The notes under the pieces: model-generated
The model's database searches: none
What the model was told of the DNA's origin: nothing
Seen by the model: only the letters and a program-made list of their open reading frames with translations
Assembly (NCBI RefSeq): GCF_040838345.1
Contig: NZ_JBAKFF010000001.1
Location: 744,001 to 808,000 of the forward strand
DNA length: 64,000 nt
Direction: 5' to 3'
DNA from: Spiribacter sp. 1M189
Lineage (GTDB): Bacteria > Pseudomonadota > Gammaproteobacteria > Nitrococcales > Nitrococcaceae
Part shown: piece by piece, positions 9,536-16,623 of the stretch
Layout: the number at the start of each line of letters is the position of its first letter
How positions within the stretch are numbered: position 1 is the stretch's first letter
Made by a program: the position numbers and the translations under genes

Positions 9536-10387
9536 ATGTTCGTTGATTTTCGTTGGCCGAACTGGCAACGCGAAGCCACACCGGAGCTCGAAATCCTCAG
9601 CGCCGCCCCCGCGGATGAGGGCGTTGCCCGCGCGACACCGATCGTGTTCGTGCATGGCGCGTTCGTGGGCGGCTGGTGCTGGCAGGCGCATTTTCTGGAT
9701 TACTTCGCCTCCTGCGGGTTCCATGCAATCGCCCCAAGCCTGCGTGGGCATGGGGAGAGCGGTGGGCACGAAAGGCTGGATACCTACGGGATTCGGGAGT
9801 ACGTCGGCGATCTCGAGCGAGTCGTCGCCGATCTCGAAGGCCCGCCGCCCATCCTCGTCGGCCACTCCATGGGGGCGCTGGTCGTCCAGCGCTATCTGGA
9901 GCAGCACCCGGCATCCGCCGCGGTGCTGATGGCGCCGGTCCCACCACAGGGGCTATGGCCATCGACGCTGCGTATGGCCGTCGGCGATCCGTTGCTCTAC
10001 GCGCAGTACGGGCTCATGCAGGCGTTTGGCTCGGGGGTGATCGACACCGATGTGGCACAGCGGGCCATTTTCTCGGAGCAGATGCCGGATGAAGCGCTCA
10101 CGAATTATGCCCGGCGGGTTCAGCGCGAGTCCCAGCGGGCGCTTTGGGACATGAACGTGAATGCCGCGGGCCGTCCATGGCTGGCCTCAAAATCCGTCCC
10201 TATGCGGGTCCTCGCCGCGGGGGATGATGCCCTGTTCAACCTCGAGGAGACGCGCGCGGTGGCCAGCCTGTGGGGCTGCGAGTGGCGATCGCTACCGGGC
10301 ATGGGCCATGCCATGATGCTCGAGTCGGGCTGGCAGCAGGCGGCCGACACCATCATCCGCTGGATCTGGGAGGCGGGTCTGCGCTAG
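9536..10387 (+). CDS. Alpha/beta hydrolase
   Basis: A 283-residue alpha/beta-hydrolase-fold enzyme of unknown substrate. The oxyanion-hole HG motif (VFVHGAFVGGWCW), the nucleophile elbow GHSMGAL, a candidate acid in AAGDDALFN and the catalytic His in GMGHAMML appear in the usual order, so an active esterase or lipase-like hydrolase is expected. The nearest relatives are probably the lysophospholipase-like hydrolases. AGGGGA ends about six bases before the ATG. No signal peptide, so cytoplasmic. It stands alone, divergent from prc and convergent with the next gene, whose stop is 6 bp away. Confidence 0.8.
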   Translation: MFVDFRWPNWQREATPELEILSAAPADEGVARATPIVFVHGAFVGGWCWQAHFLDYFASCGFHAIAPSLRGHGESGGHERLDTYGIREYVGDLERVVADLEGPPPILVGHSMGALVVQRYLEQHPASAAVLMAPVPPQGLWPSTLRMAVGDPLLYAQYGLMQAFGSGVIDTDVAQRAIFSEQMPDEALTNYARRVQRESQRALWDMNVNAAGRPWLASKSVPMRVLAAGDDALFNLEETRAVASLWGCEWRSLPGMGHAMMLESGWQQAADTIIRWIWEAGLR

Positions 10388-10393
10388 CCGGGG

Positions 10394-10876
10394 CTACCAG
10401 CGGTATTTGTCCCAGAGCTCCGGATTGGCCCAATGGCGAGCGTTGAGCCAGTCCGGGGTGACCTTATAGTGGGCGATATCGAACTCATACCAGCGTCGAC
10501 GGCCATCCCGATCCTGGCTGCTGGCCCATCGCTGGAAGCCCAGACCAATCAGTTCCTGCCGCCCAAGCTGCCCGTCAGCCTCCGCGCTGGCGATGACAAG
10601 GACACGGTCGGCATGCAGGTCACGCAGCCGACCCACCAGCTGGACCGCCGCTGTCGCCGATGGAAAAGCGGCAGCGCCGTCGATCACGGCCAGCGCGGCG
10701 CGAGGCAGCTTGTCGAATGACGCCTCCGCCACATCGGGATCGAGGAACATGACTCCCTGCCCGCCGAGCGCCGATCGAACGGCCGCGGCATCCGTAACGA
10801 CCAGTGATGTGCCTTCACCGGCGGAGTCGATTGCGGTCTCCAGCAGCTCGAGCGTTTTCGGTATCTCTTTACTCAC
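10394..10876 (-). CDS. DUF6231-like conserved protein
   Basis: A 160-residue acidic, soluble protein with an alternating beta/alpha pattern (SLVVTDAAAV, LAVIDGAAAFP, DRVLVIAS) resembling a small Rossmann-like or methyltransferase-like core, but without a recognisable cofactor motif. The ending, rich in Trp and Tyr (TPDWLNARHWANPELWDKYRW), is distinctive and resembles the gammaproteobacterial DUF6231 family. The start overlaps the parA stop by 4 bp, so it is translated together with that ATPase and may act with it. No function can be assigned from sequence. Confidence 0.55.
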   Translation of the reverse strand: MSKEIPKTLELLETAIDSAGEGTSLVVTDAAAVRSALGGQGVMFLDPDVAEASFDKLPRAALAVIDGAAAFPSATAAVQLVGRLRDLHADRVLVIASAEADGQLGRQELIGLGFQRWASSQDRDGRRRWYEFDIAHYKVTPDWLNARHWANPELWDKYRW

Positions 10877-11640
10877 GCCGATTCCAGCGCATCGTGCAGG
10901 GCAACGAATGCCTCGGTGAGCTTGTGCCGCGGGGCCAGATCGATCAGTGGGCGAGCCGCCTGATGGGATTCGCGGACCTTGACCGATGCCGGCAGGAAGG
11001 GCTCGGCGACCGGGTTGCCGCGCTCGCGCAGCTCGTCGGTGAGTTCACGAGGAAGGCGGGCACGTGACTGGAACTGATTGACCACAATGGCCTCGATGTC
11101 GAGATCCGGATTGTGGTCGAGCCGTAATTCCTCGACGGCCGCGATGAGCTCGTCGAGCGCCTGCCGGGCGAAGGCATCGCAGTCGAAGGGCACGAGGCAT
11201 CGATCCGCGGCGATCAGCGCCGAGCGGGTGTAGAAATTCAGCGCGGGCGGCGTATCGATATAGACCCGATCGAAATCTTCCAGCGCCGCGAGGGATTCGC
11301 GGAGTTTGTAGATCTTGTATCGGGACTCCAGCCGGCCCTGAAGGGTCTCGAGTTCGGGATGGGCGGCAACCACGGCCAGATTCGCGTACTGGCTTGGACG
11401 TGAAATATCCGCCAAATCGCGGGGATAGATACGAAAGCTCAGTGTATCTTCGAAGTAACCGGCAACTGTCTCCGCGGGGTCTTCCACGGGTTCGCCGAGC
11501 AGATAGTGCGTCGCGTTGGCCTGCGCATCGAGATCGATCACCAGGGTACGCAGGCCACGGTGGGCGGCGATCGCTGCCAGATTGCAGGTTATGGTCGATT
11601 TGCCGACGCCGCCCTTCTGATTGAATATTACCCGGCGCAT
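10873..11640 (-). CDS. ParA/MinD-family ATPase (orphan)
   Basis: A 255-residue deviant-Walker ATPase. The P-loop is at residues 9-16 (KGGVGKST, signature lysine K9 present), followed by VIDLDAQANATHY and YIDTPPALNF, all standard for ParA proteins that position cargo by dynamic DNA or membrane binding. There is no N-terminal DNA-binding domain and no parB partner next to it; the downstream partner is the DUF6231-like gene. ATG 11640 is chosen because AGGAG lies about eight bases upstream and the P-loop then starts where it should; an upstream extension adds 16 unlikely residues. It is divergent from pyrD. The cargo is unknown. Confidence 0.8.
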   Translation of the reverse strand: MRRVIFNQKGGVGKSTITCNLAAIAAHRGLRTLVIDLDAQANATHYLLGEPVEDPAETVAGYFEDTLSFRIYPRDLADISRPSQYANLAVVAAHPELETLQGRLESRYKIYKLRESLAALEDFDRVYIDTPPALNFYTRSALIAADRCLVPFDCDAFARQALDELIAAVEELRLDHNPDLDIEAIVVNQFQSRARLPRELTDELRERGNPVAEPFLPASVKVRESHQAARPLIDLAPRHKLTEAFVALHDALESA

Positions 11641-11714
11641 ATCGTCACTCCTGATAGACTGCCCCCGCCTGACCGTCAGTCTAGGCACGTCGTGTATCTG
11701 GGTCGAGAGTTCCT

Positions 11715-12758
11715 ATGTTCAGCGTACTAAGACGCCTGCTCTTCATGATGCCACCTGAGCGCGCCCATGATCTGGCGCTGGGGTCGATGGATGGCCTCGC
11801 GCGGATTGGTGCGAAGGGGGTCATGCCGCCGCGCGTGGAGGACGAGAGGCGCGTGATGGGGCTGCCTTTCCGCAATGCCGTTGGCCTCTCGGCGGGGCTC
11901 GACAAGGATGGCGATCATATCCGCGGACTCGCGGCCATGGGGTTCGGTTTTGTCGAGTTGGGTACCGTGACGCCCCGTGGGCAGCCGGGAAACCCGACAC
12001 CGCGTCTCTTCCGCCTGCCGGAGCGCGAGGCCCTCATCAATCGTCTGGGATTCAATAATCAGGGCGTCGATCACCTGTGTCAGGCGGTGAGGGCCGTCCG
12101 GGACCACGTCGACATCCCGATTGGGATCAATATCGGCAAGAACCGCGACACGCCGCTGGAGCGGGCATCAGAGGATTACTGTCACTGTCTACGGGCCGTA
12201 CACGGCATCGCCGATTATGTGGTCGTAAACCTGTCCTCGCCGAACACCCCGGGACTGCGCTCGCTGCAGGCGGGGAATGAGCTGATCGGGCTCGTCCAGC
12301 GCCTGCAGGATGAACAGCGCGCTCTGCAAGCGGACGGCGCGCGTCACGTCCCGCTCGTGGTCAAGATCGCGCCGGACCTGACCGATGATGAACTGCGAGC
12401 GCTTGTCGACGCGTTGCTGGACTGTGGCATCGACGGCATTACCGCAACGAATACCACCATCGACCACAGTGCAGTCTCCGGCAGCCGCCATGCTGAAGAG
12501 ACCGGCGGCCTGAGCGGTGCACCGCTTCGGGCTCGAGCCACGGAAGTCGTTCGACAGGTCCGCCGGCAGGCCGGCCCGGATCTACCGATCATCGCCGTCG
12601 GTGGGATCATGACGGCGGCGGATGCGGTGGAGAAAATGGAGGCCGGTGCCGATCTCGTCCAAATCTACACGGGTCTCATCTACAAGGGCCCGAGCCTGGT
12701 CCGCGAGGCTGCCGCCAACATCCGCGACCACTGCCCGGCGTCCCGGGACTTGTCCTGA
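11715..12758 (+). CDS. pyrD: Dihydroorotate dehydrogenase (quinone), class 2
   Basis: Membrane-associated flavoprotein that oxidises dihydroorotate to orotate in pyrimidine synthesis and passes electrons to quinone. The N-terminal amphipathic segment MFSVLRRLLFMMPPE is typical of class 2 enzymes. Also seen: GLSAGLDKDGD, NRLGFNNQGVDH, the active-site serine region VVNLSSPNTPGLRSLQ, VVKIAPDLTDDEL and the FMN-binding end AVGGIMTAADAVEKMEAGADLVQIYTGLIY. Length 347 is slightly above the E. coli enzyme. tRNA-Ser starts 30 bp after its stop with no clear promoter between, so the tRNA may be partly transcribed from here. Confidence 0.95.
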   Translation: MFSVLRRLLFMMPPERAHDLALGSMDGLARIGAKGVMPPRVEDERRVMGLPFRNAVGLSAGLDKDGDHIRGLAAMGFGFVELGTVTPRGQPGNPTPRLFRLPEREALINRLGFNNQGVDHLCQAVRAVRDHVDIPIGINIGKNRDTPLERASEDYCHCLRAVHGIADYVVVNLSSPNTPGLRSLQAGNELIGLVQRLQDEQRALQADGARHVPLVVKIAPDLTDDELRALVDALLDCGIDGITATNTTIDHSAVSGSRHAEETGGLSGAPLRARATEVVRQVRRQAGPDLPIIAVGGIMTAADAVEKMEAGADLVQIYTGLIYKGPSLVREAAANIRDHCPASRDLS

Positions 12759-12788
12759 CGCCTCGCCCAATGGACAATCACCCCCGCT

Positions 12789-12878
12789 GGAGAGGTGGCA
12801 GAGTGGTCGAATGCGGCGGACTTGAAATCCGTTGAGTCCTCACGGGCTCCGGGGGTTCGAATCCCTCCCTCTCCGCCA
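12789..12878 (+). tRNA. tRNA-Ser (anticodon UGA)
   Basis: A 90-base class II tRNA. The acceptor strands GGAGAGG (12789-12795) and CCTCTCC (12868-12874) pair, followed by discriminator G and an encoded CCA (12876-12878). The anticodon loop CTTGAAA at 12821-12827 gives anticodon TGA (12823-12825), reading UCA/UCG. The long variable arm expected for serine lies between about 12832 and 12851, and the T-arm GGGGGTTCGAATCCC follows. Its last 19 bases are repeated twice downstream as the start of a 180-bp tandem repeat. Confidence 0.96.
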
Positions 12879-13331
12879 GGCAAAGAAAGAGGGGCCTTGC
12901 GCCCCTTTTTCTTTGCCTGATGAAAGCCGGGGTTCGAACCCCCGGAGCAGGCAAAGGATGGTTCGACCAACTGCCGACAGGCAGTTGGGACGCCGAGCGT
13001 GGCGAGGCGCCCGAAGGGTGAGGCTCGAAGGGCCGAATCAATCCCTCCCTCTCCGCCAGGCAAAGAAAGAGGGGCCGTGCGCCCCTTTTTCTTTGCCTGA
13101 TGAAAGCCGGGGTTCGAACCCCCGGAGCAGGCAAAGGATGGTTCGACCAACTGCCGACAGGCAGTTGGGACGCCGAGCGTGGCGAGGCGCCCGAAGGGTG
13201 AGGCCCGAAGGGCCGAATCAATCCCTCCCTCTCCGCCAGGCAAAGAAAGAGGGGCCGTGCGCCCCTTTTTCTTTGCCTGATGAAAGCCGGGGTTCGAACC
13301 CCCGGAGCATGCAAAGGATGGGTTCGACCAA
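12860..13331 (+). repeat. Tandem 180-bp repeat array beginning with the tRNA-Ser 3' end (rtT-like)
   Basis: Exact period of 180 bp: copy 1 is 12860-13039, copy 2 is 13040-13219 and a partial copy 3 is 13220 to about 13331. Each starts with the same 19 bases that end the tRNA (AATCCCTCCCTCTCCGCCA). Copies 1 and 2 differ at two positions I can find (12897/13077 and 13025/13205). Each full unit then holds a long hairpin with a T-rich arm, an inverted copy of the tRNA T-arm, a 9-bp hairpin (CCAACTGCC/GGCAGTTGG) and a GC-rich stretch of GGCGAGGCGCCCGAAGGG type. The layout parallels the E. coli tyrT locus, where about 178-bp repeats carrying 19 bases of the tRNA 3' end give rtT RNA. This fills the gene-free stretch between tRNA-Ser and the barrel gene; reading frames inside it look like by-products. 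Confidence 0.9.
12878..12918 (+). terminator. Terminator hairpin after tRNA-Ser (also at 13058-13098 and 13238-13278)
   Basis: Near-perfect inverted repeat: AGGCAAAGAAAGAGGGGC pairs with GCCCC-TTTTT-CTTTGCCT, one mismatch, with a short loop. The inner GGGGC/GCCCC stem followed by TTTTTCTTT works as an intrinsic terminator. The same structure recurs in every 180-bp repeat copy, so read-through of the first site would meet two more and yield transcripts of about 180 and 360 extra bases. Confidence 0.75.
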
Positions 13332-13338
13332 TCCCGGT

Positions 13339-13917
13339 CTAGAAGCGGTACTCGACACCGGCAGAGAAGCTGGGCGTATAGCGGAAACTCTCGAAGGTAT
13401 CGCCGAGCATGCTGCTGCTGGCCGCCGTGCCCGACGTGGAGCGATCGGAATCGAGGGTGTCGGCAACCCCTTCAAAGGTGAGTCCCATGTCCAGTGACAG
13501 GCCGAGACGCCCCTGTGTGCCGAGGTCATTGTCCCAACCGACGCCAAGGTAGGTCCGCATATCCTCGGTGTCGAAGCCGGGCATGCTGAACGAGTTGGTC
13601 TCCAGGGGCTCTTCACCGTATAGCGCGCCACCCGTCATTCGCAGCCCGCTGTCGTGTATCGACCAGTCCACCAGCGCGGAAAACTGCATGGACTCATCCA
13701 CCAAGGAAAACGCCGGGCGCCGAGTCTGACCGATATCCGACGAGTCGCGATTGACTCCGAAGCGGATGTCGAGGCGATCGCTCAGGTGAGAGGTGAGCTC
13801 GAGCTCAGGCTGAACCCCCAGTCGCCAGTCGGGCGACTGACCGTACACCACAGGAGCACTCGCCAGCGTTATGGCGACTGCCGTCAAAACCTTTCCTGTC
13901 ATGCACTTAACGATCAT
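13339..13917 (-). CDS. Predicted outer-membrane beta-barrel protein
   Basis: A protein of about 192 residues with a signal peptide (hydrophobic AVAITLASAPVVYG) and no further hydrophobic helix. Alternating short strands rich in aromatic and small residues (LDIRFGVNRDS, MQFSALVDWSIHD, LRMTGGALYG, GRLGLSLDMGLTF, FSAGVEYRF) and a terminal Phe are typical of outer-membrane barrels inserted by the Bam complex; eight strands would fit this size. A specific family is not recognised. The start is uncertain: ATG 13917 gives the best signal peptide, ATG 13902 is possible, and neither has a well-placed Shine-Dalgarno. It ends just after the 180-bp repeats. Confidence 0.65.
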   Translation of the reverse strand: MIVKCMTGKVLTAVAITLASAPVVYGQSPDWRLGVQPELELTSHLSDRLDIRFGVNRDSSDIGQTRRPAFSLVDESMQFSALVDWSIHDSGLRMTGGALYGEEPLETNSFSMPGFDTEDMRTYLGVGWDNDLGTQGRLGLSLDMGLTFEGVADTLDSDRSTSGTAASSSMLGDTFESFRYTPSFSAGVEYRF

Positions 13918-13968
13918 GCCTCTATTATTGCGCAAACCGTTGGGAAAACGAACCCCTTTCAGCCCGAT

Positions 13969-14214
13969 TTATGCCTGATACCGTGCTTTCCACTCAGCGT
14001 AGGGCATGCCGTGGATGAGTGCGCGCGCGGTTTCTTTGTCCAGCTCGATGCCGCGCTCGGCCGCGGCCTCCCCGTACCAACGCGCCAGGCAGTTGCGGCA
14101 GAACCCGGCGAGGTTCATGAGGTCGATATTCTGTACATCCGTGCGCTCTTGCAGGTGCGCGACAAGCGCGCGGAAAGCGGCGGCCTCGATCTCGGTGCGC
14201 TGCAGGTCATCCAT
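13969..14214 (-). CDS. DUF1244 family protein
   Basis: An 81-residue helical protein of the widespread proteobacterial DUF1244 family; function unknown. The family core NIDLMNLAGFCRNCLARWY, with its Cys-x2-Cys pair, and the ending HGMPYAEWKARYQA are both present, so the gene looks intact. ATG 14214 is the start. It is divergent from the L,D-transpeptidase gene, with a 108-bp gap holding both promoters. Confidence 0.85.
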   Translation of the reverse strand: MDDLQRTEIEAAAFRALVAHLQERTDVQNIDLMNLAGFCRNCLARWYGEAAAERGIELDKETARALIHGMPYAEWKARYQA

Positions 14215-14322
14215 CGCTTATATCCTCGGCAGACTGGTCCAATGCTTTTCGCGTTACATTATGGCAGGACACGAAGCAGTGTTTGGCGGAATCGGCTTCC
14301 TAAACATGAAAAGGGCAGGGTG

Positions 14323-15330
14323 ATGCGAACGGCGGGAATAATCGGTGTGGCGCGAGTCTGCGCGCTGGCATGCTGTATGGCGATCCCTTCGCTCGTCATG
14401 GGTCTGAGCTACCCGCTGCCTCCGCCCAACGTGGATGTGGTCGGGCATGTGCAGAGGATCACGGCTGACCGTGAGGACACGCTGCTCGCGCTGGGGCGCG
14501 AATACGGTATCGGTTACGAAGAGATGCGTCGGGCCAATCCGGATGTGGATGTCTGGTTACCGGGGGAGGGGACGGAAGTCCTCATTCCGAGCCGGTTCAT
14601 TCTGCCGGCGGCGCGGCGGGATGGCGTGGTCATCAATCTCGCCGAGATGCGGCTCTATTATTATCCGCCGGCCGATGCAGGGGAGACTCGCCGCGTCGAG
14701 ACCTACCCTATCAGCGTCGGGCGCATGGACTGGGGAACACCGCTGGGCGAGACCCGAATCACCCAGAAGACCGAGGATCCGTATTGGTTCCCGCCAGAGT
14801 CCATCCTGACCGAGCGTGCCGCTCAGGGCCGGCCGCTACCAAGCGCCGTGCCACCAGGGCCGGATAATCCGCTTGGACGGCATAAATTGCGGCTCGATAT
14901 TCCCGGCGGGGCTTACCTGATCCACGGCACCAACGAGCCGCGTGGTATCGGCATGCGCGTCACCCACGGCTGCATCCGGATGTTCCCGGAAGACGTGGAG
15001 TCACTGTTCGAGCGCCTCCCGGTCGGGGCGAACATTCAGATCGTCAATCAGCCCGTCAAGGCCGGCTGGATGGCCGGCGAGCTACTGATCGAGGCGCATC
15101 CCGTGCTGCCGGCAGACGCGGAGAATGCCTATGATCCGCTCAAACCACCGCCTATCCGGGATGCCGTACGCGCGGTCGCCGGCGTAATGGATGAGGGGCC
15201 GGCGCGCGTGGATCATGACCAGCTCGCCCGCACGGTCAACGCGGCGAGTGGCATTCCCGGCGTCATCTCGAGGCGGCCCGATGTCAGCCCGGAGGATACC
15301 GGTCACTGGTCGTCGGTGGTAAGGCAATAA
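14323..15330 (+). CDS. Periplasmic L,D-transpeptidase with LysM-like domain (ErfK/YbiS type)
   Basis: A 335-residue exported YkuD-fold enzyme. After a signal peptide (residues 1-25) comes a LysM-like murein-binding segment (DTLLALGREYGIGYEEMRR and on, about residues 45-90), then the YkuD catalytic domain with LIHGTNEPRGIG and the nucleophile in THGCIRMFPEDV (C217). Enzymes of this group link the C-terminal lysine of Lpp-type lipoproteins to murein or form 3-3 crosslinks. The immediately convergent gene encodes an Lpp-like lipoprotein ending in lysine, which supports the first role. ATG 14323 follows GGGCAGGG and gives a proper signal peptide; a longer upstream frame is not plausible. Transcription ends at the shared hairpin 15333-15352. 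Confidence 0.88.
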   Translation: MRTAGIIGVARVCALACCMAIPSLVMGLSYPLPPPNVDVVGHVQRITADREDTLLALGREYGIGYEEMRRANPDVDVWLPGEGTEVLIPSRFILPAARRDGVVINLAEMRLYYYPPADAGETRRVETYPISVGRMDWGTPLGETRITQKTEDPYWFPPESILTERAAQGRPLPSAVPPGPDNPLGRHKLRLDIPGGAYLIHGTNEPRGIGMRVTHGCIRMFPEDVESLFERLPVGANIQIVNQPVKAGWMAGELLIEAHPVLPADAENAYDPLKPPPIRDAVRAVAGVMDEGPARVDHDQLARTVNAASGIPGVISRRPDVSPEDTGHWSSVVRQ

Positions 15331-15332
15331 AA

Positions 15333-15352
15333 AACCCCGCCGTGGCGGGGTT
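15333..15352. terminator. Bidirectional terminator between L,D-transpeptidase and lpp-like gene
   Basis: Perfect inverted repeat AACCCCGCC-GT-GGCGGGGTT. An A-run (15328-15334) precedes it and TT follows, so it can terminate the reverse-strand lipoprotein transcript with a U-tract and also stop the forward transpeptidase transcript. Confidence 0.8.
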
Positions 15353-15377
15353 CTCGTGGGATCTACCGGAATAGATC

Positions 15378-15647
15378 CTACTTGTACATCGACTCTTCGA
15401 ACATGCGATCGATCTTCTCGCTGTTCTCGTTAGCCGTGTCCTGAGCGGCGTTGGCGACCGTATCGGCACCCTCCGCGGTCACCATGGCCATGCTCGCTTC
15501 ATCCATCGCGGCCTCGGACATGGCCCGGACCTCGTCGACCTGAGCCTGCAGATCATCGACGGAAGCCTGCGTGGCGCAGCCCACCAGCAGTCCCATGGAA
15601 GCGGTGGCAGCGCTCAGCTTGAGCAGCGTTTTGAGCGACTGGGTCAT
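15378..15647 (-). CDS. Lpp/OprI-like murein lipoprotein
   Basis: An 89-residue lipoprotein. The signal peptide ends in the lipobox LVGC (C24), so the mature chain is about 66 residues. The mature part is Ala-rich with a heptad pattern (VDDLQAQVDEVRAMSEAAM...), as in the trimeric coiled coil of Lpp, and it ends in MFEESMYK. The terminal lysine is the residue by which L,D-transpeptidases fix Lpp to murein. ATG 15647 has AGGAG seven bases upstream. It faces an L,D-transpeptidase across a shared terminator. Sequence identity to Lpp is limited, so the role rests on architecture and context. Confidence 0.8.
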   Translation of the reverse strand: MTQSLKTLLKLSAATASMGLLVGCATQASVDDLQAQVDEVRAMSEAAMDEASMAMVTAEGADTVANAAQDTANENSEKIDRMFEESMYK

Positions 15648-15766
15648 ATAAAACTCCTTCGTATTGTCCTGACGTTTCAATCCGACGGACATCAGCGGCG
15701 GTCATTCGCCGTGATCGTCTGCGGCATGATTGCGCGCCGGCCGACGACTTTCAACCCCCGGAAAGG

Positions 15767-16336
15767 CTATTCAATCACCACCGGCGTGCCTATCTTGACA
15801 ACGGAATGCAACGTTTCGATCTGCTCATTGGTCAGGGCGATGCAGCCCTCGGTCCAATGAAAGTCGCGATGAATGGCCGGGTTGCCGTTACCGATGCCGT
15901 GAAATCCAATATGGCCGCCCAGCGTCCCATCCTGCGGGAACTCTCCGTATTCGAGACCGATCTGGAGGGCATCGCTGTATTCGGCCTCTGTCATCGCGCC
16001 CCGCTGACGGGCATCGTCGAGATGGGCGAGGGTGGGATAGTTAATACCGATGAAAATATGAAAGCGGCTTTCCTGATTGAACCGGGTAATTCTGAATTCT
16101 CCTCTCGGTGTCGTCTGATCGCCCCTGAAATGCAAATCGGAAATCCCGCCCCGGCCGAAGGCGACATCGTCAAGGCGCATCAGCCGTTGGTCGCCACGCC
16201 AGACCTCGGTCACCGCCGCATCGGTATCGACACGAACCCAGACTTTGTCTTGACCGGGGGACGCGATTGCGGCGCTTGGGGTTATCAGCATCCATACGCC
16301 GGATATGGCGAGCAGCACCGCCGCCAGACGACTCAT
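15767..16336 (-). CDS. L,D-transpeptidase family protein (YkuD domain)
   Basis: A 189-residue exported YkuD-domain protein. The N-terminal signal or anchor segment is RLAAVLLAISGVWMLITPSA. The domain opens with VWVRVDTDAAVTEVWRGDQ, has GDQTTPRGEFRITRF, and carries the catalytic pair in HIGFHGIGNGNP and EGCIALTNEQ (C165). This layout is closer to the YafK-like subgroup than to ErfK, so murein crosslink editing or removal of Lpp is possible; no LysM domain is present. ATG 16336 overlaps the stop of the upstream glutaredoxin-like gene (ATGA), showing translational coupling. Confidence 0.82.
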   Translation of the reverse strand: MSRLAAVLLAISGVWMLITPSAAIASPGQDKVWVRVDTDAAVTEVWRGDQRLMRLDDVAFGRGGISDLHFRGDQTTPRGEFRITRFNQESRFHIFIGINYPTLAHLDDARQRGAMTEAEYSDALQIGLEYGEFPQDGTLGGHIGFHGIGNGNPAIHRDFHWTEGCIALTNEQIETLHSVVKIGTPVVIE

Positions 16337-16569
16337 GGGAGATACCGGTAGAGATCGGCCATGCCGAATGGCCAATAGAGCGGCCGCGGCCGCTGCGGGC
16401 ATTCGATGACGGGGATGAACTCGGCATAGGCGGCCTCAGCATCCGTATCGTCCATGATCTCGACGCACTCGACCGTCAGGCCGCGCCGCTGCACCACCGG
16501 CTCGAGTAGCTGCCAGGCCTCATCGCAGAGGTGGCACCCTGCTGTCGTGTAGAATCGAATGGATCCCAT
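16333..16569 (-). CDS. Glutaredoxin-like protein (DUF836 type)
   Basis: A 78-residue thioredoxin-fold protein with the redox motif GCHLCDEA (C12, C15) at the first helix and a cis-Pro site in EFIPVIECP, as expected for small glutaredoxin-like DUF836 proteins. The C-terminus is short. The partner is unknown. It is translationally coupled to the downstream L,D-transpeptidase gene, so a link to envelope thiol chemistry is conceivable, but the protein has no signal peptide. It is divergent from dusA with a gap of about 54 bp. Confidence 0.8.
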   Translation of the reverse strand: MGSIRFYTTAGCHLCDEAWQLLEPVVQRRGLTVECVEIMDDTDAEAAYAEFIPVIECPQRPRPLYWPFGMADLYRYLP

Positions 16570-16623
16570 GTTCTGAACGTCTCATCAACACTTAGCCGAA
16601 AGCATAACGCGACTGCATCGCCA

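Noticed and set aside
12680-13314. Reverse-strand repeated reading frames in the same array
   Set aside because: Same periodicity artefact, starting antisense to pyrD and crossing the tRNA; biased composition only.
12860-13331. CRISPR array
   Set aside because: The 180-bp units are continuous and near-identical; there are no short repeats separated by unique spacers and no cas genes.
12832-13497. Forward 221-residue reading frame with a 60-residue repeat through the tRNA-Ser repeat array
   Set aside because: The 180-bp unit is a multiple of three, so any open frame repeats; it begins inside the tRNA, runs antisense into the barrel gene and has no ribosome-binding site. A Tpr-like protein, as reported from E. 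coli tyrT, cannot be excluded but is unsupported.
13654-14322. Long N-terminal extension of the L,D-transpeptidase
   Set aside because: It is antisense to the barrel and DUF1244 genes; ATG 14323 gives a proper signal peptide and ribosome-binding site.
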